Assembly (NCBI GenBank): GCA_963921195.1
Contig: OY992540.1
Location: forward strand, 9,227,266-9,291,265
Length of the DNA: 64,000 nt
Direction of reading: 5' to 3'
Origin: Pegoplata infirma
Taxonomy: Eukaryota > Arthropoda > Insecta > Diptera > Anthomyiidae
Position 1 is the stretch's first letter. Each line of letters opens with the position of its first letter. A program made the position numbers and the translations under genes. The notes below the pieces were generated by a model. It was not told where the DNA came from. It saw only the letters and a list, made by a program, of their open reading frames with translations, and made no database searches. Below are positions 55,605 to 64,000 of the stretch, one piece after another.

Positions 55605-56005
55605 TCGAACCCGGCTATACGCACTCCGGGGGACCAGTAAAAATAGTTCGTTATAAGCAAAGTTCGCTCTATATTTTATATCAACCCAGTTTTATTTCCA
55701 AAAAAAATTCATTTCATTGTTTTTTTTTTTTTTTCATAAATAAACTACTTATCGAGAAGAAACCATTAAAAATATAAATAAATTCTTTAAAAATTATAAT
55801 ATTAACCAAAAATTTCTAACTTTGTGAGTTCGGTAAACATGATTGCCGCACATTTCAAAATATTTCTGGGAGTTCGTTATAAAAAGGTAAATACACATGA
55901 AATTGTATTTGTGGGACCATAATAAAGAGTTCGTTTTAACCGAGTATTCGTTATAACCGAGTTCGTTATAAAAGAAGTATTTTGTATGAAAATTGATGCC
56001 GAAGT
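55605..56005. mobile_element. Pogo/Tigger-like MITE, truncated
   Basis: It starts TA-CAGTCGAACCCGGCTATAC and matches the inverted sequence of 58987-59449 up to AAATTGATGCCG, where the last terminal sequence is missing. TTCGTTATAACCGAGTTCG is conserved. Confidence 0.7.
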
Positions 56006-56011
56006 GAGACC

Positions 56012-56205
56012 AAAACGGAGCCAAATTTTGGTCCATAGTATCGCCGACTCTCTTTACATACAACGGCTCTAAAGGGCCCAAATTTTAAATCCAAAAAAAA
56101 TTGTGTTCCGGAAAATTTAAAAAATGCACATATCAACTGCCTACACTACAAAAAGTGTGAAGAGTGTTGGCGATACTATGGACAAAAAATTGACTCCGTT
56201 TTGCT
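56012..56205. repeat. Short inverted repeat, CAAAACGGAG...GTCCATAGTATCGCC
   Basis: CAAAACGGAGCCAAATTTTG then GTCCATAGTATCGCC (56014-56046) recur inverted at about 56168-56205. It shares motifs with 6889-7390. Probably a small MITE; no TSD was established. Confidence 0.55.
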
Positions 56206-56239
56206 CTATCTTTGTTAGTTTTTTAAGTTTTTTATGCAA

Positions 56240-56450
56240 TGAATGAATAAGCCATTCGATTTTTAAAATTGAATGAAAAGAAAATCGATTGCATTCGCAA
56301 GTGAATGCATTCGATTTTTAAAAGTCGGATGAAAAAAAATCGAATGCATTCGATTTTTGAAAGTCGAATGAAAAATAAATCGAATGCATTCGCTATTTAT
56401 AAATCGAATAAGTCTAAAGCGAATTCATTCAATTCGCTATAATGTGATTG
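56240..56450. repeat. ATCGAATGCATTCGAT tandem repeat
   Basis: About five units of roughly 40 bp, each with ATCGAATGCATTCGATTTTT, spaced by AAAGTCGAATGAAAA. The core is a perfect palindrome. No terminal repeats are apparent. Confidence 0.8.
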
Positions 56451-56595
56451 GGGAATGCAATCACAAAATTTTTATTCAGAATGCCAAATCGAATTAAGGA
56501 ATGAAATCCTTCGAAGATCTGTATGATACCTTTTGCAACACCAGTATAAAGATTGGAATAAAAGCTATCAAAAAAAGTGGCACATTTATGCACAT

Positions 56596-58971
56596 TAGAG
56601 TGGTCCTTATTTTGAAAATTTTGGATTTTTGTTGCTCCTCAAGCCTGGATTTGTTAAACGACCTAAAACTAGTACCCGATAAAATTTTGAGCCAAATCGG
56701 TTAACTCTCTGACTACGCTAAAATCGGTCAAAGTTCCGGGTTTTGGGGAAAAAGGCACTAAATTAAAAAAAAATAAATAAATTAAAAATTTTATGAATAT
56801 GTTTAAAACAAAATATTTTTTGTTTAACATTTGGCCAAACATACTTAGATAAAAAATATAAAGATTTTGTGATATCGGTAACCCATTAAAATTTGGTAAC
56901 AAAAAAATTTTTGGAATTTGCAAAATTTTTGAAATCTCCAAAATTATATTTTTCAAATTTTCTCAAACAAAATTGCAGTAAACTTACGATATTTTTTATT
57001 AATTTTGTAATGTATTAGTTCGAGTTTAAAATTAAAAAAAAAAATTGATATCCTTTTTTTTAAATTATCGTGTAGACCGATTTCAAAACAGCGGATTTCA
57101 CGGAAATATATTTTTTGGTGAAAAATTTAATGAATTTATTTCTTAAAAACTCATTTTGTTATATATTAACTAAAACTTAATTTTGTATTACTCCTTTGAC
57201 CTTTTAATATAAGGCAAAAAAATATTAAAATTCAAGGACATTATTAACCCATTAGGATCCGGTGTCTACACTTCAAAATATGGAAGATTTGGAGCTTCAT
57301 GCCAACATTTTTAAGAAATAAAAGATTAATGAAATAAATTACCATAAGATGATTTCTGTATTCTAATAGAATGTATGAATGTATCTATAAAATTTTGTAT
57401 ATCTAGGACGTTGTTAACCCATGTTTACCGGTAGTCAAAATTATGGCATTTCTAAACTCATGACGAATAAAAACCAAAAAAAAAATAAATTTATAATTAA
57501 AAAAATATGGTCCAAACTAATTATAAAGATATATAAATTGATAAAGGATTAAATCTTTAATTTTTTTTCAAAATTAACCCTTGAATGCCAAAAAAAATTT
57601 TTTTTTTGTTTGATAAATAAAACGAAACCTGAAAAATAATTTTGTTTAAATACATAAAAGCCATGCAATTATAACATTTTAAAAATTAACCCTTAACTTC
57701 ATAAAAGCAATCCAATTATAAAATTTTGAAAATTAACCCTTAACTGCACTATAAAATAAATATTATAAATCTTTCAGAATCTTTCGCATGTACAAAATTC
57801 ATATTATTAAGGTTAAAATGCAGTTAAGGGTTTTCAAAATTTTATAATTGAATTGCTTTTATGCAGTTAAGGGTTAATTTTTAAAATGTTATAATTGCAT
57901 GGCTTTTATGTATTTTAACAAAATTATTTTTCAGGTTTCGTCTTATTTATTAAACAAAAAAAATATTTTTTTTTGGCATTCAAGGGTTAATTTTGAAAAA
58001 AAAAATTAAAGATTTAATCCTTTATCAATTTATATCCCTTTATAATTTAATTGGACCATATTTTTTTAATTATAAATTTATTTTTTTTTTTGTTTTTATT
58101 CGTCATGGGTTTAGAAATGCCATAATTTTGACTACCGGTAAACATGGGTTAACAACGTCCTAGATATACAAAATTTTATAGTTACATTCACACATTCTAT
58201 TAGAATACAGAAATCATCTTATGGTAATTTATTACATTAATCTTCTATTTCTTAAAAATGTTGGCATGAAGCTCCAAATCTTCCATATTTTGAAGTGTAG
58301 ACACCGGATCCTAATGGGTTAATAATGTCCTTGAATTTTAATATTTTTTTGCCTTATATTAAAAGGTCAAAGGAGTAATACAAAATTAAGTTTTAGTTAA
58401 TATATAACAAAATGAGTTTTTAAGAAATAAATTCATTAAATTTTTCACCAAAAAATATATTTCCGTGAAATCCGCTGTTTTGAAATCGGTCTACACGATA
58501 ATTTAAAAAAAGGATATCAATTTTTTTTTTTTTAATTTTAAACTCGAACTAATACATTACAAAATTAATAAAAAATATCGTAAGTTTACTGCAATTTTGT
58601 TTGAGAAAATTTGAAAAATATAATTTTGGAGATTTCAAAAATTTTGCAAATTCCAAAATTTTTTTTGTTACCAAATTTTTATGGGTTACCGATATCACAA
58701 AATCTTTATATTTTTTATCTGAGTATATTTGGCCAAATGTTAAACAAAAAATATTTTGTTTTAAACATATTCATAAAATTTTTAATTAATTTTTTTTTTT
58801 TTAATTTAGTGCCTTTTTCCCCAAAACCCGGAACTTTGACCGATTTTAGCGTAGTCAGAGAGTTAACCGATTTGGCTCAAAATTTTATCGGGTACTAGTT
58901 TTAGGTCGTTTAACAAATCCAGGCTTGAGGAGCAACGAAAATCCAAAATTTTCAAAATAAGGACCACTCTA
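56596..58971. mobile_element. 2.38-kb palindromic hAT, TAGAGTGGTCC TIR
   Basis: A perfect 8-bp duplication ATGCACAT (56588-56595, 58972-58979) flanks arms of about 1.15 kb that are inverted copies around a short centre near 57740-57830. The arms begin TAGAGTGGTCCTTATTTTG and are almost identical, so mirror ORFs (about 95 codons) appear at both ends. No protein family matches. Either a transposable foldback or a hairpin-forming hAT derivative. Confidence 0.95.
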
Positions 58972-58986
58972 ATGCACATATTAATA

Positions 58987-59449
58987 CAGTCGAACTCGGT
59001 TATAACGAACTAATTTCAAAGTCCCGACGTTTTGGCATCAGTTTTCACACAAAATACTTCTTTTATAACGAACTCGGTTACAACGAATCCTCGGTTAAAA
59101 CGAACTGCTTATTATGGTCCCACGAACAGTATTTTATGTGTATTTACCTTTTATAACGAACTCCCATAAATATTTTGTAATGTGTGGCAATCATGTTTAT
59201 CAAACTCACAAAAGGTTGGAAATTATTGGTTTATGTTATAGTTTCGATAAAATTTATTTATATTTTTAATGCTTTCTTCTCAATAAGTAGTTTATTTACA
59301 AACAAACCATCAAATAAATCAAAATTGGATCTATTTTTTTGGAAATAAAACTAGATTGACAAAAAAATATACCCCGCTTATAGCGAACTTCACTTATAAC
59401 GAACTATTTTTACTGGTCCCTCGGAGTTTGTTATAACCGGGTTTGACTG
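58987..59449. mobile_element. 463-bp pogo/Tigger-like MITE, TA-flanked
   Basis: Complete copy: CAGTCGAACTCGGTTATAAC at the left, TTATAACCGGGTTTGACTG at the right, TA on both sides (58985-58986, 59450-59451). GTTATAACGAAC units repeat subterminally. Partial copies lie at 35230-35474, 55605-56005 and probably 500. Confidence 0.9.
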
Positions 59450-59451
59450 TA

Positions 59452-59900
59452 TATTAGACCACCCAAATTTGCAAAAGTATTTTTTTGTTCGCTCCACCGG
59501 CAGTTTCTGATAGATTGGCAATAAAAAATAATATCTGTGCAAGAACTGGATCTCTCGGTTGCATACAAGCCAGTCGATTTGAACTTTTGACCCTAAAAGT
59601 GACTCAACTCATAAGGTACAATGCAATTTAGTAATATTTCTAAGAATTAGAAATACGAAATATAAATTCAAACCCAACGGACATTTTTCAAGACTTGAAA
59701 AGTCCTACTAAGGGTTGTAACTCTGAGAAAATCTACTACAGTGTAAGAAATTACAACTGTGTTGGAAAAAGTTAAAAATAGATTCATTAAGTTCGTGCTA
59801 AACGTAACATATGGGTAATGAAATGTGATATAATTCCCGTCCGCTTTTTCACCTTAATGTACGTTTAAATAGCTGATCTTAATCTTACACACCTACAGTG
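59452..59900. other. AT-rich DNA, no gene seen
   Basis: It includes GTTCGCTCCACCGG near 59488, which resembles the 19184-26309 terminus, but no partner is visible. No ORF. Confidence 0.4.
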
Positions 59901-59904
59901 ACAA

Positions 59905-59965
59905 TCGAAGAGTGCTGACGAAGGAAGGGTGGCTTCTTCCGAAAGCTGTCGACATCTCCACTTAG
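59905..59965 (+). repeat. Hairpin motif CTGACGA...GAAA (third copy)
   Basis: It reads CTGACGA (59915-59921), one A, then GGAAG-GGTGGCTT-CTTCC, GAAA (59941-59944), GCTGTCGACATC. The stem is perfect here, whereas 10460-10495 (minus) has a G-T pair. It resembles a hammerhead core with an extra base before stem II. Confidence 0.45.
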
Positions 59966-60032
59966 CCTGTGTTGTCAATTAATTTTTTTCAGATTTTCTC
60001 ATTGTACAACAAAAATAATTATTTCTCAGAAA

Positions 60033-60332
60033 CAGGCGCGGATCCAGGGGGGGGAGAATGGGATTTCTCCCCCCCCAAAATGATTTCAAAAAAAAAAAAA
60101 GAAAGGAAAAGAAAAAAAGAAAGGAAAAAAAAAGAAAAAAAAGGAAAAGAAAAGAAAGGAAAAGAAAAGGGAGAGGAACAAAGATAGAAGGAAAATGACC
60201 AGGATGTAAACAAATAGAGGCTATTTGTACTGAAGTAAATTTTTTTTAAATCCTTAAAATGTTTCAGAATGAGAGAAATTGCATTTGAAAAACTTAAATG
60301 ACAATAGAGTTAAATGGCAATAGAGTTATCAT
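60033..60332. mobile_element. CAGGCGCGGATCCAGG hAT end (third copy)
   Basis: The terminus CAGGCGCGGATCCAGGGGGG with AGAATGGGATTTCTCCCC is the reverse complement of the right end of 49298-52219, followed by the same purine-rich tract. The element continues beyond the nested hAT at 60333-61761 into 61763-61870 and 62199-62740. I could not find its other end. Confidence 0.75.
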
Positions 60333-60559
60333 CAGAGATGCCAACTATTTGAGAGCAAAACGCGCACAAAAATTTTATAAACGGGTAAAAACGCGTAAAT
60401 TTGCTTGAAAAAAGGGTAAAAAAGCACTGGGCTCTTTTTTAAATAGATAAAAAAAATATTTTTATTCAAAAAAAATTTTTGATAAGTTTGTGGGTTAAAC
60501 TTTTGAGCGACCGATATAAATCGCTGTACAATTTTACATGGTCTGCATTTTCCACTTCA

Positions 60560-61611
60560 AAAGCCAAATTTAGTCTTTGAACTTCACCCAGAACAGAATT
60601 CAAATATTAAACCAAAATACAAAAAACAAGTAAAAAAGTTAAATTCGGCCTTGCCGAATGTAGTGATACCCTCCACAATTTCAAAAAGATTATTGCAAAA
60701 AAACTTTGTTTAAAAGGAAATTACTTTTGAAAAAAATTTAAAAAAAAGTTTCCGCGAAATAAAATTTTGGTAAAAAAAAATCCGCGATTTTTTTCTTTTT
60801 TTTGTAAAAAATATGTTCGTACTTGTTTAAATACCATTTGGTGTTCAATTATGTTCACATATGTCAACCAGAAGCCGAATTAAAGCATTTTGTATTTTTA
60901 GGTTATGTTGAATGTACTGAAATTTTTGAGGTGTGCTTACATTTTCGTTCATAACTTTTGAACCGCTGAACCGATATCGCTCAAATGCAATACCAAACTT
61001 CTCGGGAGAACTTCCAATAAATGTGTTAAGTTTCAGTCATCTCTGTGCAATATTTTGTCCGCTACAGCATTTTCCACAGACAGACAGACGGACAGACGGA
61101 CAGACGGACAGACGGACAGACGGACAGACGGACATCGCTAGAATGTCTTAAAATCGATCGGGCATCATGAATATATATACTTTATGGGGTCCCAGACCGA
61201 TATTTCGATGAGTTACAAACGGAATGACAAACTTATATATACCCTCTATCACTAAGTGGAGGGTATAAAAAAACCTACAAAGAATGGCATTTTTAACAGG
61301 TTGGTTTAGTTCTTCAAGAGAAAACATTTTCTCTTAGTCCGATTTTGCCCCTTTTTCCGAACTTAATACGACCAATAGTTATTGACCATAATTATAAATT
61401 CGTTCCATATTTTAGGCGTCTAGCTCTTAGTTTGAACTGTATATTGCTTTTCACAAATAGACAGACGGACATTCAAAAAATGTCTTTGAATCGATCAAAA
61501 ATCAATAAAATATATACTTTGTGAGGTCTCCGACTTATATTTCGATGCGTTACACTCGAAATAACAAACTAAGTAAACCGCCATACTTTGTTTGGAGGCT
61601 ATAAAAAATAA
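60560..61611 (+). repeat. Type-B GGAGGGTATA repeat, split by a type-A copy
   Basis: Left part: AGTCTTTGAACTTC...AAATACAAAAAA (60560-60621). Right part: CCTACAAAGAATGGCATTTT...TGTTTGGAGGCTATAAAAA (61271-61611). It is diverged (GGAGGCTATA instead of GGAGGGTATA) and therefore older than the A copy inside it. Confidence 0.65.
60622..61270 (+). repeat. Type-A GGAGGGTATA repeat (copy A4)
   Basis: It starts AACAAGTAAAAAAG, with hairpin TTCGGCCTTGCCGAA, and ends CTATCACTAAGTGGAGGGTA. This copy has the uninterrupted CACTTAGTG loop that serves as the empty site for the insertion at 40658. The microsatellite is at 61078-61132. Confidence 0.8.
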
Positions 61612-61871
61612 TTTTAAAAAGCACTAAAAGCACAACCTGAAAATTTAAAAAGCACCACGTGAGTACGTTCTTCTAATTTGGCACTAGGTCAAAAATTTTC
61701 GCGTTTTGACACATCAAAAATCACTAGATCTAGCGCGAAAAGCACTAAGTTGGCATCCCTGGTTATCATTCTCTAAGAAGAAATTATTATCTGAATATTT
61801 TTATAGAAAAATGTTTCGAAATTCCAGACTTTATTTTTAGAAACTGTTCTGATATTTATTTGACTCTAAAT

Positions 61872-62197
61872 AAATGGTTCCCAACCTTTTTTGCGCCATG
61901 CCCCACTTTTCAGTTAAAAAAACTACAATGTCCCCCCTACACTCAAGAAAAATTTGTAAATTTTTCAAATTTGCTTTAAAACTCAAAACTTAATTGTGGT
62001 TAAGCAAACTTGATGTTAAAATCATCGTTTAAACAAAGTTTTTAGAAAAAGTTTTTAACAGTCAACTAAATAATTCACCTAAAATAATATTTTTTTAGTT
62101 TATTTAACAAAACAAAATCTTAAAAATTAGCTCGTTGCCCCCTGAAGCATTCAAATTGCCCCCCAGTGGGGCGAGAATCAAAGGTTGGGAACCATTG
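61872..62197. mobile_element. 326-bp hAT-like MITE, AATGGTTCCCAACC TIR
   Basis: The ends AAATGGTTCCCAACCTTTTT and AAAGGTTGGGAACCATTG are inverted. Flanks CTCTAAAT and ATTTAAAT match at 6 of 8 positions. CARTGGTTCCCAACC ends are characteristic of hAT elements in many animals. Non-coding. Confidence 0.8.
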
Positions 62198-62198
62198 A

Positions 62199-62740
62199 TT
62201 TAAATGTAAAAAAAAATTATTGTAAAACTATCTTAAATTTTAGGAAAAATGTCTTAAAACTGTTCTATAGAAAACATCCTACAGCAACTGAGAATTTTTC
62301 TTTTGAAAGAATGTTTCAGAATATACCAAGATTTTTTCAGCAAAAAATTTCTCAGAATCGAATAACATTTCTAAAGGAAAAACGTCTTAGAGTCTGAATA
62401 TGTATATTTTTCTTTTGAAATGTGTCTAATAATAAAATTTTTTCTATATGAAAATGTTTCAGAATCTAGATGGCATTAAAACCGTATCATTTTTCGTATT
62501 TTAAGAAAATTTATTCAAAATTTCTTCATAAAATGTTTTAAAAACTGATAATTTTTAAGTATCTGATAATTTTCTTTTACGAATTATGTTTCAGGATCTG
62601 AGAATTTTTGTATACGAAAAAGTTCTTAGAATCTGAGAATAACTTTGAAATATGAGAATTATTTTAGAGGTTTTTTATAAGAAAAATATAAAAGAATTTG
62701 TAATTTTTTTTATAGAAAGAATGTCTCAAAATTTCACACG
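62199..62740. repeat. Palindrome-tiled repeat (TCAGAATCTGAGA), final block
   Basis: Degenerate 40-bp units continue the interior of the 60033 hAT copy. They fade at about 62740 without a visible terminus. Confidence 0.6.
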
Positions 62741-63400
62741 GTGCCCTGGAGAGGATTTAAATAAAATTTTGGTGTTACTCCAATTTTTAAGCGGATTATG
62801 TTTTTGGACTATAAAAGAAAGAAAATGAGCCAAAAAAGAAAAAAAAGTACTAGGCGCTTTTTTTTTTGGCGGGAAAAAGATGAATTTCAAAAAAACAAAA
62901 AAGAATTTATTCTTTCAAATGCATTAAAAATTTTTTATACAGATGTAAATTCATCACATATTCACTTGTCAGTGAGATTTAAATATATATGTGACATATT
63001 TTTTCAGATATGAGACTTAAAAGAATAATTTCACTATTTAGTGAGACTAAATCAAATTTCTTCTTTAATTTAATGAAAATTTTAACTCCAGCAGTTACTT
63101 CACATTTAATATTGATCCTGTTTCTAAAGTTTGAAGGGGGGAAGTTGCCCCAACGATACAAACAAAATTTACAAAGGATTTTTGGCGAAATAAACAAAAT
63201 TAAAAAAGGATATTAAGTCCATCCATAAGTTTCGCAATAAACAAATAGTCCAAACCACTTTCTGTATCTCTTTTTAAACTATTTACTTTATTTTACTCTT
63301 CCTTTGGCATTGCAAACACATTTTTAATGATTTTTACTATCGTTTTCTGATTTTTCTTAGTTTTTAAAAAACATTTTTAACAAAAAAGTATTAATTATTT
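62741..63400. other. AT-rich DNA, no gene recognised
   Basis: Two short ORFs (about 70 codons) overlap near 62980-63216 on opposite strands and show no domain. No TIR or RNA was seen. Confidence 0.45.
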
Positions 63401-63403
63401 TAA

Positions 63404-64000
63404 AATTATATATATATTCGATTAGAGTTTTATTCTAGTTCGAGGCCCAAAAATATTTCTATTTATGATATTGTCATAATAGAGTATTTTTAATTTATTG
63501 CTTTAAAAAAGTTACTATCTCATAGTATGTCTGTACTGATCAGTTTCATCCCCACTAAAGGAATCTTCAGCAGACTTTAGAGAATCATCGTTGGTCAATC
63601 AAACATCAAACCAGACATAATATTTGATATATTTCCCAAGTTATATGAGAAGTACTATTATGAAGGTCCGAAATCTGTTTTCCAACAAAAATAACTCTTT
63701 TAAAGCAAAAATTGTATATATTAAATCACCGTCGGTAACTATTAATATATGTGTTGCTGTTATTTTACAATAACAACAGTGCCTAACCAAACAATAGTGT
63801 TGGTAGGATAAGTCGTACTAAACTTTGTGTTAAATGTTGTTTTTTTATTTTTAGTACCAAAAGGTACATAAAAATAAAATGTATTTATTCGGCCTTTATA
63901 TATGTATATATATTCGATTAGAGTTTTGTTGGAAAACAGATTTCGGACCTTCATAATAGTACTTCTCATATAACTTGGGAAATATATCAAATATTATGTC
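63404..64000. mobile_element. Inverted repeat running off the window end
   Basis: The segment 63610-63695 (ATATTTGATATATTTCCCAA, AAGTACTATTATGAAGGTCC) recurs inverted at 63928-64000. A direct repeat, TATATATTCGATTAGAGTTT, lies at about 63412 and 63908. The outer end is outside the window, so the element cannot be delimited. Confidence 0.65.

Larger units (their letters stand above)
60333..61761. mobile_element. 1.43-kb hAT, CAGRGATGCCAACT TIR
   Basis: The termini CAGAGATGCCAACT and AGTTGGCATCCCTG are flanked by a perfect 8-bp duplication GTTATCAT (60325-60332, 61762-61769). The interior is largely a type-B repeat that is itself split by a type-A copy (60622-61270). No transposase. Confidence 0.95.

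Noticed and set aside
56669..58898. Two nearly identical 95-codon ORFs facing each other
   Set aside because: They are arms of the palindromic hAT, AT-rich and without domain support.

Overview
This is non-coding, AT-rich animal nuclear DNA that looks insect and most likely from a higher (cyclorrhaphan) fly. The clues are the non-LTR reverse transcriptase type, CAA/CAG and GACG/GACA microsatellites, a dispersed repeat whose ends read TATACCCTCC/GGAGGGTATA, tRNA-derived SINEs, and many hAT, Tc1/mariner, piggyBac and Harbinger-like miniature elements. The species assignment is inference. I see no convincing host gene, no rRNA or functional tRNA gene, no CRISPR array and no operon. The window could be intergenic or lie inside a very large intron.

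The only long conserved coding region is a 5'-truncated LINE at 928-2859. It is an uninterrupted 643-codon reverse transcriptase without its endonuclease. Two short LINE remnants lie at 4854-5157 (minus) and about 36590-36650 (plus). Almost everything else is layered non-autonomous transposons, which I delimited by terminal inverted repeats (TIRs) and target-site duplications (TSDs) read directly from the sequence. Eleven elements have hAT-type 8-bp duplications, eight of them perfect. Two have TTAA (piggyBac type), three have TTA/TAA (PIF/Harbinger type), and about eight have TA (Tc1/mariner type).

Layout. 0-10 kb: LINE, a 1-kb foldback MITE, a palindrome-tiled repeat broken by TA-flanked MITEs, a 511-bp hAT foldback, then two copies of the dispersed GGAGGGTATA repeat. 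11.2-17.5 kb: a 5.8-kb hAT-like composite with a 25-bp minisatellite, followed by a 513-bp hAT. 19.2-26.3 kb: a composite with nested GGAGGGTATA repeats and a three-level nest (hAT, Stowaway-like MITE, second MITE). 27.1-35.1 kb: an 8-kb Harbinger-like composite holding a 3.3-kb hAT, minisatellites and a 1.96-kb near-perfect inverted repeat. 36.6-48 kb: piggyBac-type and other foldbacks and decayed repeats. 49.2-54.7 kb: a TA-flanked composite holding a 2.9-kb hAT (itself carrying a 1-kb hAT), a sister 1.1-kb hAT and another MITE. 56.6-59.0 kb: a 2.4-kb palindromic hAT. 60-62.7 kb: more nested hATs. The last 0.6 kb begins another inverted repeat that runs off the window.

The most striking pattern is that many families fill their interiors or arms with short, family-specific, self-complementary units repeated dozens of times. 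The unit differs by family: ACCGGGAATACCGGTATTCC, AATCCCGGGATT, ACGGACCGTAAACGGTCCGT, CATATGTGATCACATATG, TCTCAGAATCTGAGA alternating with TTTCTATAGAAA, and ATCGAATGCATTCGAT. I interpret these as possible arrays of transposase-binding sites or products of hairpin-driven expansion. That function is inference.
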